Source of the DNA: a virus
Direction: 5' to 3' (one strand)
Virus record (IMG/VR): IMGVR_UViG_3300009155_000239
Location: 1 to 24,993 of that record
Length of the DNA stretch: 24,993 nt
In this document: piece after piece, positions 1-5,015 of the stretch
Layout: every line of letters begins with the position of its first letter
How positions within the stretch are numbered: the stretch's first letter is position 1
Program-made: the position numbers and the translations under genes
Notes under the pieces: model-generated
Database searches by the model: none
Told to the model about the DNA's origin: nothing
The model's input: the letters and a program-made list of their open reading frames with translations, nothing else

Positions 1-186
1 CCGTGACCCAGCGATGGGCGCGGTGGTGTCGGAGTAGCCAGCCAGTTTGGCTGCCTCGGTACGTGTCACGTCCTCGGTGGCATAGATGCGGCAGAATTTC
101 TCCTGCTTTTCGGTCAACCCTTTTTCTTTCTTGGGGTTCACCACGATATCAAGCTTGGGCTTGTGCGTTTGTTTGGCTCGCGCCAT
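1..186 (-). CDS. terminase small subunit, N-terminal part (runs off window)
   Basis: The small terminase subunit recognises phage DNA and recruits the large-subunit packaging motor. Only the first 62 codons are present. The visible protein has a basic Lys-rich start, then LTEKQEKFCRIY (about residues 24-35) and EAAKLAGYS (about 45-53). This is the typical N-terminal helix-turn-helix pattern of the Terminase_2 family (usual form: LTxKQxxFxxxY...AAxxAGYS). The ATG at 186 follows a strong Shine-Dalgarno sequence, GGAGAGGAGA. The gene reads leftward, so the large terminase subunit probably lies beyond the left edge. It is divergent from the early operon and borders the repeat-rich control region. 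The family call rests on the motif alone. Confidence 0.8.
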   Translation of the reverse strand, partial: MARAKQTHKPKLDIVVNPKKEKGLTEKQEKFCRIYATEDVTRTEAAKLAGYSDTTAPIAGSR

Positions 187-255
187 GCGGAAAGTCTCCT
201 CTCCGATAAGAGTTTTGCTCTAAAGCAACCTAAAGGTTACGGGGTTGGGTGTAAA

Positions 256-321
256 GGTTAGGGGGTTGATATCAGCTAAGTCATTGAAGTTCTGTGGTTA
301 GGGGGTTGAACGCGATTTTAA
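256..321. repeat. left arm of 66-bp imperfect inverted repeat
   Basis: This arm aligns without gaps to the reverse complement of 430-495. I count 55 of 66 identical positions. The best block, 276-310 against 441-475, has 3 mismatches in 35. It contains two copies of GGTTAGGGGGTTGA, starting 40 bp apart at 256 and 296. Confidence 0.85.
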
Positions 322-402
322 GCATCGAGCAGTGAAAACTTCCCTGTATAGGGCTAAAACACATATATTTAGTTACATTATCACACTTACTATAAATACA
401 CA

Positions 403-425
403 CTTTCCGCGCGCGCGGCCGGAAA
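403..425. repeat. GC-rich palindrome with alternating CG tract
   Basis: CTTTCCG and CGGAAA flank CGCGCGCGGC. The perfect inner arms TTTCCG/CGGAAA enclose a self-complementary alternating purine-pyrimidine block. It could extrude as a cruciform or serve as a protein-binding site. It stands out sharply from the AT-rich sequence just before it. Confidence 0.6.
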
Positions 426-429
426 AGTA

Positions 430-495
430 TTAAAATCCACTTCAACCCCATAACCTCAGAACCTCAATGACTTAGGTCACTTCAACCCCATAACC
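430..495. repeat. right arm of 66-bp imperfect inverted repeat
   Basis: This is the inverted partner of 256-321 across a 108-bp spacer. It carries TCAACCCCATAACC at 442 and 482, again 40 bp apart. The outer 12-mer AAGGTTACGGGG (233-244) also recurs inverted at 497-508, so the symmetry extends beyond the 66-bp arms. Confidence 0.85.
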
Positions 496-563
496 ACCCC
501 GTAACCTTGCCCCTTCTTTAAGGAAAAACCCCTGCTCCAAGGTCCACGGACCAATCCCCACTG

Positions 564-592
564 TTGACACCCTTCTCTACCTGTGCCATGTT
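564..592 (+). promoter_or_regulatory. probable early promoter
   Basis: A perfect -35 hexamer TTGACA (564-569) is followed after 17 bp by CATGTT (587-592), a weak -10 with 3 of 6 matches. It lies 43 bp upstream of the first early gene. The small palindrome GGTCCACGGACC (541-552) just upstream could be an operator. A second weak candidate with -10 TATAAA (391-396) lies in the AT-rich core. Confidence 0.45.
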
Positions 593-634
593 GCTACCGC
601 TCACTCCAGAGCGACGTCAAAGAAAGGACGTGTC

Positions 635-841
635 ATGAAGCATTATCGCAAAACCCCTGTGCGTACCTCTGCTTACTCTGTGATCTGTCAGATCGACGAG
701 GCGTTCGAGCGCGACGACTTCTTGGAAGTCTGCCGCCTTGCCCACAGCATCGACGACGATGACGTTTACATCGCATTGCTGCGTTCCTACCCCAACCTCC
801 ACAACTACGATGCCAAGGGCAATTACACTGGCTTGGAGTGA
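635..841 (+). CDS. small acidic phage protein, first early gene, unknown function
   Basis: This is a 68-aa protein of a family I do not recognise. It has a basic N-terminus (residues 1-11), then an acidic middle including FERDDFLEV and a run of four Asp (residues 39-42), and no membrane segment. AAAGGA precedes the ATG at good spacing. It is the first gene after the early promoter, so it should be among the first proteins made on infection. That position fits a host-directed or regulatory role, but nothing in the sequence names one. The minus-strand reading frame opposite it (617-862) is treated as a shadow. Confidence 0.75.
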   Translation: MKHYRKTPVRTSAYSVICQIDEAFERDDFLEVCRLAHSIDDDDVYIALLRSYPNLHNYDAKGNYTGLE

Positions 842-847
842 CGAGAC

Positions 848-1036
848 ATGACCAAGGACCACGCTCAGACTATCGCAGAACTGATGTCCCTAGACCTTGC
901 GCTTGCCTTGATCATTGACCGTGATCGCCAGTTGGGTGTCCCTGACGCCGAAATCGTAGAGCGCATTCGCAAGGCCGTAGCCGACGAAACCAACCGCCGA
1001 CAAAAGCTCGATAGAAAGGAGCAATCACATGCCTAA
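848..1036 (+). CDS. small helical early protein, unknown function
   Basis: This is a 62-aa protein of unrecognised family. It is strongly helical and amphipathic, with two acidic/hydrophobic stretches (about residues 8-24 and 30-46) and a Lys/Arg-rich tail (about 49-57). It starts 7 bp after the previous stop with a modest ribosome-binding site (GACGAGAC). Its 3' end overlaps the next gene by 8 bp, which suggests coupled translation. It has no Cys and no membrane segment. Confidence 0.7.
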   Translation: MTKDHAQTIAELMSLDLALALIIDRDRQLGVPDAEIVERIRKAVADETNRRQKLDRKEQSHA

Positions 1037-1223
1037 GTACCGCATCGTTATGCGCGAGATCGTCTACAAGACCTACGAGATCGAAACGCCTTTGACCGAC
1101 GAAGAACAGGTCATGGACTACTTCTACACCCTGTCCCCGCAGGAGGAGATCGACGCACATCTGGGCGACGAGAGCGACGGCTGGGAACTGGACGAGATCA
1201 AGGAAGTGGAGGACAAGCCATGA
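1029..1223 (+). CDS. small early protein, unknown function
   Basis: This is a 64-aa protein. The N-terminus (MPKYRIVMREIVYKTYEIET) looks like two beta strands. An acidic helical C-terminal half includes DEEQVMDYF and WELDEIKEVED. The pattern resembles many small phage proteins with a strand-strand-helix layout, but I cannot assign a family. The start is supported by AAGGAG 9 bp upstream, inside the end of the previous gene. Its stop shares ATGA with the next start at 1220. Confidence 0.75.
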   Translation: MPKYRIVMREIVYKTYEIETPLTDEEQVMDYFYTLSPQEEIDAHLGDESDGWELDEIKEVEDKP

Positions 1224-1534
1224 GGTTTTATGACTACCACTTCGACGACATCCCAGTGACCGTGGACCACCGTCCGGCGTTCGCGAAGGGGTCCTTCTGT
1301 GTCCAATACATTCTAACCCGTCCTGACCCATCTGTGGGCTTCCGTGGAGGCCCTGAGATCGTGGACTACAGCGACCTGTCCGTTACCCTCTTCTTCGAGG
1401 ACGACGAGACATCGCGCGAGATCGCCTCTGGTGAGATGGACATCAAGACCACCGTCTTGCGCCAGCTCGCCGAGTATATCGATCAGGGACACATCTACGA
1501 CGAGTTGGAAGCTGAACACGGAGAGTTCTGGTGA
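1220..1534 (+). CDS. early protein, unknown function
   Basis: This is a 104-aa protein of unrecognised family. It has a mixed beta/alpha composition, an acidic stretch FFEDDETSREI (about 74-84) and an acidic C-terminal helix ending EAEHGEFW. It has a single Cys and no membrane segment. Its ATG overlaps the previous stop (ATGA) and its stop overlaps the next start (GTGA), so translation is probably coupled through three genes. Confidence 0.7.
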   Translation: MRFYDYHFDDIPVTVDHRPAFAKGSFCVQYILTRPDPSVGFRGGPEIVDYSDLSVTLFFEDDETSREIASGEMDIKTTVLRQLAEYIDQGHIYDELEAEHGEFW

Positions 1535-1725
1535 GCGTCTCCCTCAAACACATCTCGACCGAAAAGCTGATCGGTCTGTCGGAATACCTCGTCGAGCAAG
1601 ACTACGACGAGGGTCTGGACGTGCTGCTGGACGAGGTCTTGATCGTCCTTTTGTATCGCTTGCCTCTGGTGGCCTACCACCGTCAGGTGCATGAGATCGA
1701 AGCGCGTCGGAGGGCTCCGGCATGA
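1531..1725 (+). CDS. small early protein, GTG start, unknown function
   Basis: This is a 64-aa protein starting at GTG, which overlaps the previous TGA as GTGA. A hydrophobic helical centre (LDVLLDEVLIVLLYRLPLV, about 29-47) is flanked by acidic and basic residues. It could be an amphipathic helix or a weak membrane segment; the internal Asp, Glu and Arg argue against a simple transmembrane helix. The C-terminus is Arg-rich (EARRRAPA). The family is not recognised. Confidence 0.65.
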   Translation: MSVSLKHISTEKLIGLSEYLVEQDYDEGLDVLLDEVLIVLLYRLPLVAYHRQVHEIEARRRAPA

Positions 1726-2120
1726 GCATCTGCACCGTCCTCTCCCTGTGTGCCGCGTTGCAAGGATCGCCGTCCGTAGTCGATGGCGACACCCTGCGGT
1801 TCGGCAAACAATCCGTTCGCCTGTTCGGCATCGACGCAGAAGAGCGCGACGAGCCACATGGTCCACAGGCCACGGAGGGTCTTCGCCGGATCGTGTCGGC
1901 CACCGCCCACATCACCTGTCAGCCAACAGGCGACACCACGTACAACCGCGTGGTCGCCACCTGTTACACGGCTGAAGGCTGGGATGTGGCACAGCTACTG
2001 GTCTACCAAGGCCTCGTTTTGGACTGCGCCCGCTATTCCGGTGGACGCTACCGCAAATACGAACCATCAACAGCCCGCGCTACGCTGGCCCAGAAACCTT
2101 ATTGCAGGAGCAAAGCATGA
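1722..2120 (+). CDS. staphylococcal-nuclease-like (SNase) protein
   Basis: The SNase family (thermonuclease fold) contains Ca2+-dependent phosphodiesterases acting on DNA and RNA. This 132-aa protein shows the family signature in order: VVDGDTLRF (19-27), RLFGIDAEE (33-41) and YNRVVATCY (74-82), then a helix and GRYRKYE (109-114). Residues matching S. aureus nuclease Asp21, Arg35, Asp40, Glu43 and Arg87 are present (Asp23, Arg33, Asp38, Glu41, Arg76), so activity is plausible. It has a short hydrophobic N-terminus (1-16) without a basic residue, so it is not a convincing signal peptide. Four Cys (66, 81, 102, 128) would allow disulfides if it were exported. It overlaps both neighbours by 4 bp (ATGA). 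The role is open: host DNA breakdown, exclusion or nucleotide scavenging. Confidence 0.85.
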   Translation: MSICTVLSLCAALQGSPSVVDGDTLRFGKQSVRLFGIDAEERDEPHGPQATEGLRRIVSATAHITCQPTGDTTYNRVVATCYTAEGWDVAQLLVYQGLVLDCARYSGGRYRKYEPSTARATLAQKPYCRSKA

Positions 2121-2389
2121 GCGACGATCTTGTGAAGCGGCTGCGCGATTTTGAACAATGGATACGAGAGCCAGCCAGCGAAAACTTTACTTTGAAGTCT
2201 GATTTGTTTGATGAGGCCGCCGAACGCATTGAGCAACTGGAAGCGGCGCTGCGGGAGATCAGTTACATTCACGATGGCAACCCTAGTCCAGCAATGGCTG
2301 GTATGCCTGATGTTGACTACGCCAGATTTGTTCTTGGTCAAGCAAGACAAGTTGCCCGCGCCGCACTAGGGGAGAAGAAAGATGCTTGA
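2117..2389 (+). CDS. conserved-type small phage protein with coiled-coil segment
   Basis: This is a 90-aa protein. The ATG at 2117 is chosen over the in-frame TTG at 2102 because GCAGGAG lies just upstream and the ATG overlaps the previous stop as ATGA. The pattern DDLVKRLRDFEQW, then DEAAERIEQLEAALREI (about 32-48), is common in small phage proteins of accessory regions; the second part is a predicted coiled coil. The C-terminus is Ala-rich and basic. No function is known to me. It overlaps the next gene by 8 bp. Confidence 0.7.
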   Translation: MSDDLVKRLRDFEQWIREPASENFTLKSDLFDEAAERIEQLEAALREISYIHDGNPSPAMAGMPDVDYARFVLGQARQVARAALGEKKDA

Positions 2390-2594
2390 AGAACACCACA
2401 AACTGATCCTCAAACTGATGGCCGAGAAGATCAAGGAACTCGAAGGGAACTACGAGCACGGAAAAACAAAGCTCGATTTTTATCTGCGCTACACCCAAGA
2501 ACTTGAGGAAAAAGTTCAAGAACTGAAACCGAAACTCGGTCGCCCTGTGAAGAAGCGTGGCCGTGGTCGCCCGAAAGGAAGCCGCAATGTCTGA
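2382..2594 (+). CDS. coiled-coil protein with C-terminal AT-hook
   Basis: This is a 70-aa protein. Residues 1-50 form a charged helix that is probably a coiled coil (LEEHHKLILKLMAEKIKEL; YTQELEEKVQEL). The tail, about residues 53-69, is a basic AT-hook, KKRGRGRPKGSRN, whose RGRP core inserts into the minor groove of AT-rich DNA in known AT-hook proteins. A helix for oligomerisation plus a minor-groove tail suggests a small DNA-bridging or silencing-type protein; that is inference. GGGGAGAAG precedes the ATG, and it overlaps genes on both sides by 8 bp. Confidence 0.75.
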   Translation: MLEEHHKLILKLMAEKIKELEGNYEHGKTKLDFYLRYTQELEEKVQELKPKLGRPVKKRGRGRPKGSRNV

Positions 2595-2841
2595 GGAAAA
2601 GAAGTTCTGCGTGAATTGCCGTTACCACTACCACAACAACGGAGCAGCACTCTTGATCCCGTCTGGCCATCGCTGCACCCACCCTGAACTGAAAGGATGG
2701 GACTTGGTCACCGGAGATCGGATCTATCCTCTCTGCCGAGACATGCGCCAGATGGATCTCTGGTGTGGTCCACAGGCCAAGGACTTCGAGCCAAAGGTCA
2801 CTGTGCTTCACCCAATCCACAAGGAGAAGATTGATGATTAA
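2587..2841 (+). CDS. Cys/His-rich probable zinc-binding phage protein
   Basis: This is an 84-aa protein. The ATG at 2587 is preferred over an upstream in-frame start at 2557 because AAAGGAAG lies just before it. Cys and His are regularly placed: CVNC (8-11), HRCTH (28-32), PLC (48-50) and WCG (59-61), with Arg51 and Arg54 between. The CxxC...HxC...C...CG pattern is typical of small conserved phage proteins and suggests one zinc site. The function is unknown. It overlaps its neighbours by 8 bp on each side. Confidence 0.75.
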   Translation: MSEEKKFCVNCRYHYHNNGAALLIPSGHRCTHPELKGWDLVTGDRIYPLCRDMRQMDLWCGPQAKDFEPKVTVLHPIHKEKIDD

Positions 2842-3112
2842 CATGGAAGACGTGGACCGCGATCCGTGGCCGACATATCCGATCCGCAAGGACGATCTGC
2901 GCAAAATCCTCAACGCCTTGCACAAATGCGTTGAGCGCGTGGAGTATCTTGAGGGTCTTGCGCTTGAGGTTCTCGAATATTTCGAGAACTACGAGGACTT
3001 CGAAGACGGCGACTACGGTGTTCAAGAACCAAACGAAGAAGCCTACTTCGCCAACCTGATCCGCGAGCGTTTGAAGCTCAAGCCGAATAGCTACAACGGG
3101 GGTTCACAATGA
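2834..3112 (+). CDS. acidic helical early protein, unknown function
   Basis: This is a 92-aa protein. The ATG at 2834 has AAGGAG 8 bp upstream; a longer in-frame reading from 2765 would run deep into the previous gene and is rejected. Residues 20-50 form a long helix with heptad-like hydrophobics (LRKILNALHKCVERVEYLEGL), followed by a very acidic stretch (EYFENYEDFEDGDYG, about 52-66) and a basic C-terminus. It may mimic nucleic acid in part, but that is speculative. Its stop overlaps the next start as ATGA. Confidence 0.7.
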   Translation: MINMEDVDRDPWPTYPIRKDDLRKILNALHKCVERVEYLEGLALEVLEYFENYEDFEDGDYGVQEPNEEAYFANLIRERLKLKPNSYNGGSQ

Positions 3113-3198
3113 GCGACGCCGAATCCCTGATCCTGTTCGGGTTGGTGTGTATCCTGATCTTTATTGGATGGATCGCGATAGAAGGTAAGTCAGGATGA
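3109..3198 (+). CDS. 29-aa single-span membrane microprotein
   Basis: This short gene encodes one hydrophobic segment (LILFGLVCILIFIGWIAI, about residues 7-24) between an acidic N-terminus (SDAE) and a short tail (EGKSG). The ATG overlaps the previous stop (ATGA) and the stop overlaps the next ATG (ATGA). It fills the space exactly between two coding genes in frame with the coupling pattern of the operon, which is the main support. It probably sits in the inner membrane. The function is unknown. Confidence 0.6.
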   Translation: MSDAESLILFGLVCILIFIGWIAIEGKSG

Positions 3199-3341
3199 GT
3201 GGGTGGCTGATTGTCCTGACGGGATTGATCTATGCCTACGTATCGGCAGAGCAAGCGTGGTTCGGAAACTACGGGCTATCGATTGCTTATGCCGGATACG
3301 CTTTCGCTAACGTCGGACTGTGGATGCTGGCTGGTAGATAA
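3195..3341 (+). CDS. 48-aa membrane protein of a common phage type
   Basis: This 48-aa protein has two hydrophobic stretches, WLIVLTGLIYAYVSAEQAW (4-22) and an Ala/Gly-rich second one (LSIAYAGYAFANVGLWML, 28-45). The YAGYAFANVGL pattern is familiar to me from small phage membrane proteins encoded near early or accessory genes. It starts at ATGA overlapping the 29-aa gene, so the two are probably made together. It likely forms a two-span inner-membrane hairpin. No function is established. Confidence 0.7.
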   Translation: MSGWLIVLTGLIYAYVSAEQAWFGNYGLSIAYAGYAFANVGLWMLAGR

Positions 3342-3353
3342 AGGAGAGAGAAG

Positions 3354-3605
3354 ATGACCAACGTCATTCAATTTGCAAAGAGCGGTGAGGTGCGAGAAAT
3401 GCCTGATATTTTTGTTGAACGGCTGCGTGCTGGTGACCACACGATAAAAATGCCGGACGGCTCGATTGAATACATCAACCACGCGGCCGCTGACCTGATC
3501 GAAAAACTGTACGAGTACATAAAGGTGTACCAAAACCAAACGAACATCATGCTCGACCGCATTAGAAAAGTAGAAGACGCACTACAGGAGAGACAAAATG
3601 GTTGA
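3354..3605 (+). CDS. small early protein, unknown function
   Basis: This is an 83-aa protein. AAAGGAGAGAG before the ATG is one of the best ribosome-binding sites in the operon. The N-terminal half is beta-like, with GDHTIKMPDGSIEYINHAAA (27-46). A long C-terminal helix (about 46-80, DLIEKLYEYIKV then IMLDRIRKVEDAL) could form a coiled coil. The family is not recognised. It overlaps the next gene by 8 bp. Confidence 0.7.
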   Translation: MTNVIQFAKSGEVREMPDIFVERLRAGDHTIKMPDGSIEYINHAAADLIEKLYEYIKVYQNQTNIMLDRIRKVEDALQERQNG

Positions 3606-3789
3606 AGATATCAAAATCGTGCAGCGGTACGATTGGAAAGTGAAGGACAACGGAGAGATGGTCTGGGACGCTGTGTCCTACATGATCATGGTCAAACGCG
3701 ATGGCCAATGGTCCGAGGTCGAAGTTCAGCACATCAATCCCTTCCCACCAGAGGAGGAGAACCGTGAAGAACCAGAAGGAAGTTCGTGA
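3598..3789 (+). CDS. small acidic early protein, unknown function
   Basis: This is a 63-aa protein. It appears to be mainly beta strands (IKIVQRYDWKV; MVWDAVSYMIMVKRDGQW; SEVEVQHI) followed by an acidic, Pro-containing tail (FPPEEENREEPEGSS). The start is supported by AGGAGAG 7 bp upstream inside the previous gene. It overlaps the next gene, in a different frame, by about 26 bp. No family is recognised. Confidence 0.7.
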   Translation: MVEDIKIVQRYDWKVKDNGEMVWDAVSYMIMVKRDGQWSEVEVQHINPFPPEEENREEPEGSS

Positions 3790-3970
3790 GTATGTGAAGA
3801 GCTTAGGAGGCGCGATGAAAACGATCCGGCATGGAAAGCACTGGGTCGTGACCGCAGATTTCGGGGGACAGTCTGTGTGGTTCACGGTCCCCAATACGCC
3901 TTCCGACAGACGCGCAATGCAAAACAATCGCAAGTGGATCTTAAACCAATTGAAGGGGATCAAGACGTGA
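3764..3970 (+). CDS. HicA-like small protein (tentative), GTG start
   Basis: This is a 68-aa protein starting at GTG 3764 after AGGAGGAGA. A second start is possible at ATG 3815, also preceded by TTAGGAGG, giving a 51-aa form. The C-terminal part reads KTIRHGKHWVV, then WFTVPNTPSDRRAMQNN and a final helix. The strand-strand-helix layout with GKHW and TPSDRRAxxN resembles short phage proteins with a HicA/dsRNA-binding-like fold. This is a weak assignment made by eye, and no HicB partner is seen next to it. The stop overlaps the next GTG start (GTGA). Confidence 0.6.
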   Translation: MKNQKEVREYVKSLGGAMKTIRHGKHWVVTADFGGQSVWFTVPNTPSDRRAMQNNRKWILNQLKGIKT

Positions 3971-4215
3971 CAGACGTACCAGTAATCGAGAGCGGGGTTT
4001 CGCCACCTAACAAAAGGTCGCGCCACATCCCGCTCTATCCGTGGCCGCAGATGAAGGCTGGCGACAGTTTCGTGGTCCACGGACGGGTGGCCGCAGCGGC
4101 CGCGCGGGGAAGCTTTGCCCGTTACCAGAAGATCGGAAAGATTCCCGCGCATTGGAAGTGCATCCAGAGCACCGAGGAAGGCGAAGGCGTCCGGTTCTGG
4201 GCGGTGGAGGGCTGA
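3967..4215 (+). CDS. conserved-type phage protein with YPW...GDSF motif
   Basis: This is an 82-aa protein starting at GTG 3967 (GTGA overlap with the previous stop; GAAGGGG upstream). A disordered N-terminus is followed by PLYPWPQMKAGDSFVV (23-38), an Ala-rich helix (about 41-56) and a final strand with GVRFWAV (75-81). The YPW-x-M-x-x-GDSF...VRxW pattern is one I know from small phage proteins in early regions. Its function is not established. An earlier in-frame start (3877) lies inside the upstream gene and lacks a ribosome-binding site. Confidence 0.7.
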   Translation: MTDVPVIESGVSPPNKRSRHIPLYPWPQMKAGDSFVVHGRVAAAAARGSFARYQKIGKIPAHWKCIQSTEEGEGVRFWAVEG

Positions 4216-4216
4216 C

Positions 4217-4540
4217 ATGTTGCCGACCACTGAGCCAGTAAACTCGAACAAGGTGAGACACATTTTCGATTTCTATACCACTGCGTGTCACGGTTGGGTG
4301 TTTGTCCCATGGTCCGTGTTGCACGCTCTGTCGATAGACGCCTCGATGTTCTCGACCCAAAGCAACGCTGATGACAAGGGTGTGTACCTCGAAGAGGATT
4401 TTGATTTCCCCTTGTTTGAAGGGCTTTTCTTTAAAGCTACGAACGAGCGCATAGTTCTTCACGACATCCACGATGATGAGGGTGACGTGAGTGTGAAGCC
4501 GTCTATCAAGACGTACCTAAAGAAAGAGGAGAATGAATAA
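4217..4540 (+). CDS. early protein, unknown function
   Basis: This is a 107-aa protein of unrecognised family, starting at ATG 4217 one base after the previous stop, with GGAGGG upstream. It is aromatic-rich in the first half (IFDFYTTACHGWVFVPWSVLH) and acidic in the second (YLEEDFDFPLFEGLFF; IHDDEGD), with a basic-acidic tail (KKEENE). It has one Cys and no membrane segment. The stop shares its last base with the next start (TAATG). Confidence 0.7.
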   Translation: MLPTTEPVNSNKVRHIFDFYTTACHGWVFVPWSVLHALSIDASMFSTQSNADDKGVYLEEDFDFPLFEGLFFKATNERIVLHDIHDDEGDVSVKPSIKTYLKKEENE

Positions 4541-4941
4541 TGCATATCGAAACAGTCATTGCTAACCGCGAACAGACACACGGTATCTATCGTGAACAGG
4601 CCAAGCTGACGCAGACACTGAAGCTGCTGCTGCGCGAGACCCGCAACTGGAACCGCCTCGACCACTACCAAGCGCAGTCTCTGGAAGAGTTCTGCACGAA
4701 GATTTCGCGCATTCTGAACGGCGACTTCAACGAAATCGATCACTGGCGCGACATCTCTGGCTACGCCAGCCTCGTCATCCATGAGCTGGAAGGTCAGACA
4801 GGCGGGGCAAAGGAGCCGGAGGTTCCGTTCGCCAAGCTTCCCGTCTCGATCCGTCCTCAGGAAAACGACGACCCGTTGAACGCGCCGGAGTTTTTGCTGA
4901 AGAAGATGGAAGACGACATCGAGCAGCTTCTGAAGAAGTGA
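4540..4941 (+). CDS. conserved-type phage protein resembling DUF6378
   Basis: This is a 133-aa helical protein. Residues 49-80 contain the block KISRILNGDFNEIDHWRDI followed by GYASLV. This arrangement (K-x-x-R-x-L-N-G-D...D-x-W-x-D-I-x-G-Y) is typical of phage proteins grouped around DUF6378, whose all-alpha fold recalls MazG-like NTP pyrophosphohydrolases. I see no clear ExxE/ExxD metal motif, so enzymatic activity is not claimed. A Pro-rich linker (about 88-110) leads to an acidic helix and KK at the end. GAGGAG precedes the start. It is the last gene before the 74-bp gap holding the hairpins. Confidence 0.65.
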   Translation: MHIETVIANREQTHGIYREQAKLTQTLKLLLRETRNWNRLDHYQAQSLEEFCTKISRILNGDFNEIDHWRDISGYASLVIHELEGQTGGAKEPEVPFAKLPVSIRPQENDDPLNAPEFLLKKMEDDIEQLLKK

Positions 4942-4946
4942 CCTGT

Positions 4947-4990
4947 CATTAAAGAGTAGTGGGGTTTCCCTTTAATGGGCAGCCCCACTA
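4947..4990 (+). promoter_or_regulatory. overlapping inverted repeats, alternative RNA hairpins
   Basis: In the largest gap inside the operon, CATTAAAG (4947-4954) pairs perfectly with CTTTAATG (4970-4977). TAGTGGGGTT (4957-4966) pairs with AGCCCCACTA (4981-4990), with one G-U pair. The second hairpin extends inward by CCC/GGG (4968-4970 with 4977-4979) to a 6-nt loop. The two stems interleave, so they are mutually exclusive or pseudoknotted. There is no T-run, so it is not a standard terminator. It lies 25 bp before the next gene's ATG, so it may be a leader structure or an RNase site. Confidence 0.6.
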
Positions 4991-5015
4991 GAAAGGTTTA
5001 CGTCAGGAGAAGGAC

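Larger units (their letters stand above)
187..634. other. divergent intergenic control region, candidate origin or packaging/regulatory locus
   Basis: This 448-bp stretch between leftward terS and the rightward early operon has no convincing ORF. It contains six copies of a G-rich motif, GGTTANGGGGTTGA or close to it: direct at 235, 256 and 296, inverted at 442, 482 and about 493-506. They are arranged as mirror images around position ~375. The middle (322-429) is AT-rich on its left side. At 403-425 it holds a GC palindrome made of CTTTCCG, an alternating CG block and CGGAAA. The right end carries an early promoter (564-592). Iterons around an AT-rich core are typical of origins. Packaging sites also often lie near terS, and an operator array is a third possibility. 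The function is inference. Confidence 0.6.

Noticed and set aside
215-228. TTGCT/AGCAA hairpin in the terS leader as a regulatory element
   Set aside because: A 5-bp AT-containing stem with a 4-nt loop is expected by chance at this scale and has no other support.
235-506. Repeat cluster as a CRISPR array
   Set aside because: The repeats are mirrored rather than all direct, are too short, and have no regular spacers of constant size.
912-1331. Minus-strand 139-codon frame in the early operon
   Set aside because: It lies opposite three coupled genes with good ribosome-binding sites and has none of its own.
3764-4215. HicA/HicB toxin-antitoxin pair
   Set aside because: The first protein only loosely resembles HicA, and its neighbour (YPW...GDSF type) does not look like HicB.
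4957-4990. Hairpin after the 133-aa gene as an intrinsic terminator
   Set aside because: No T-run follows on either strand, and the next gene is in the same direction 25 bp on.
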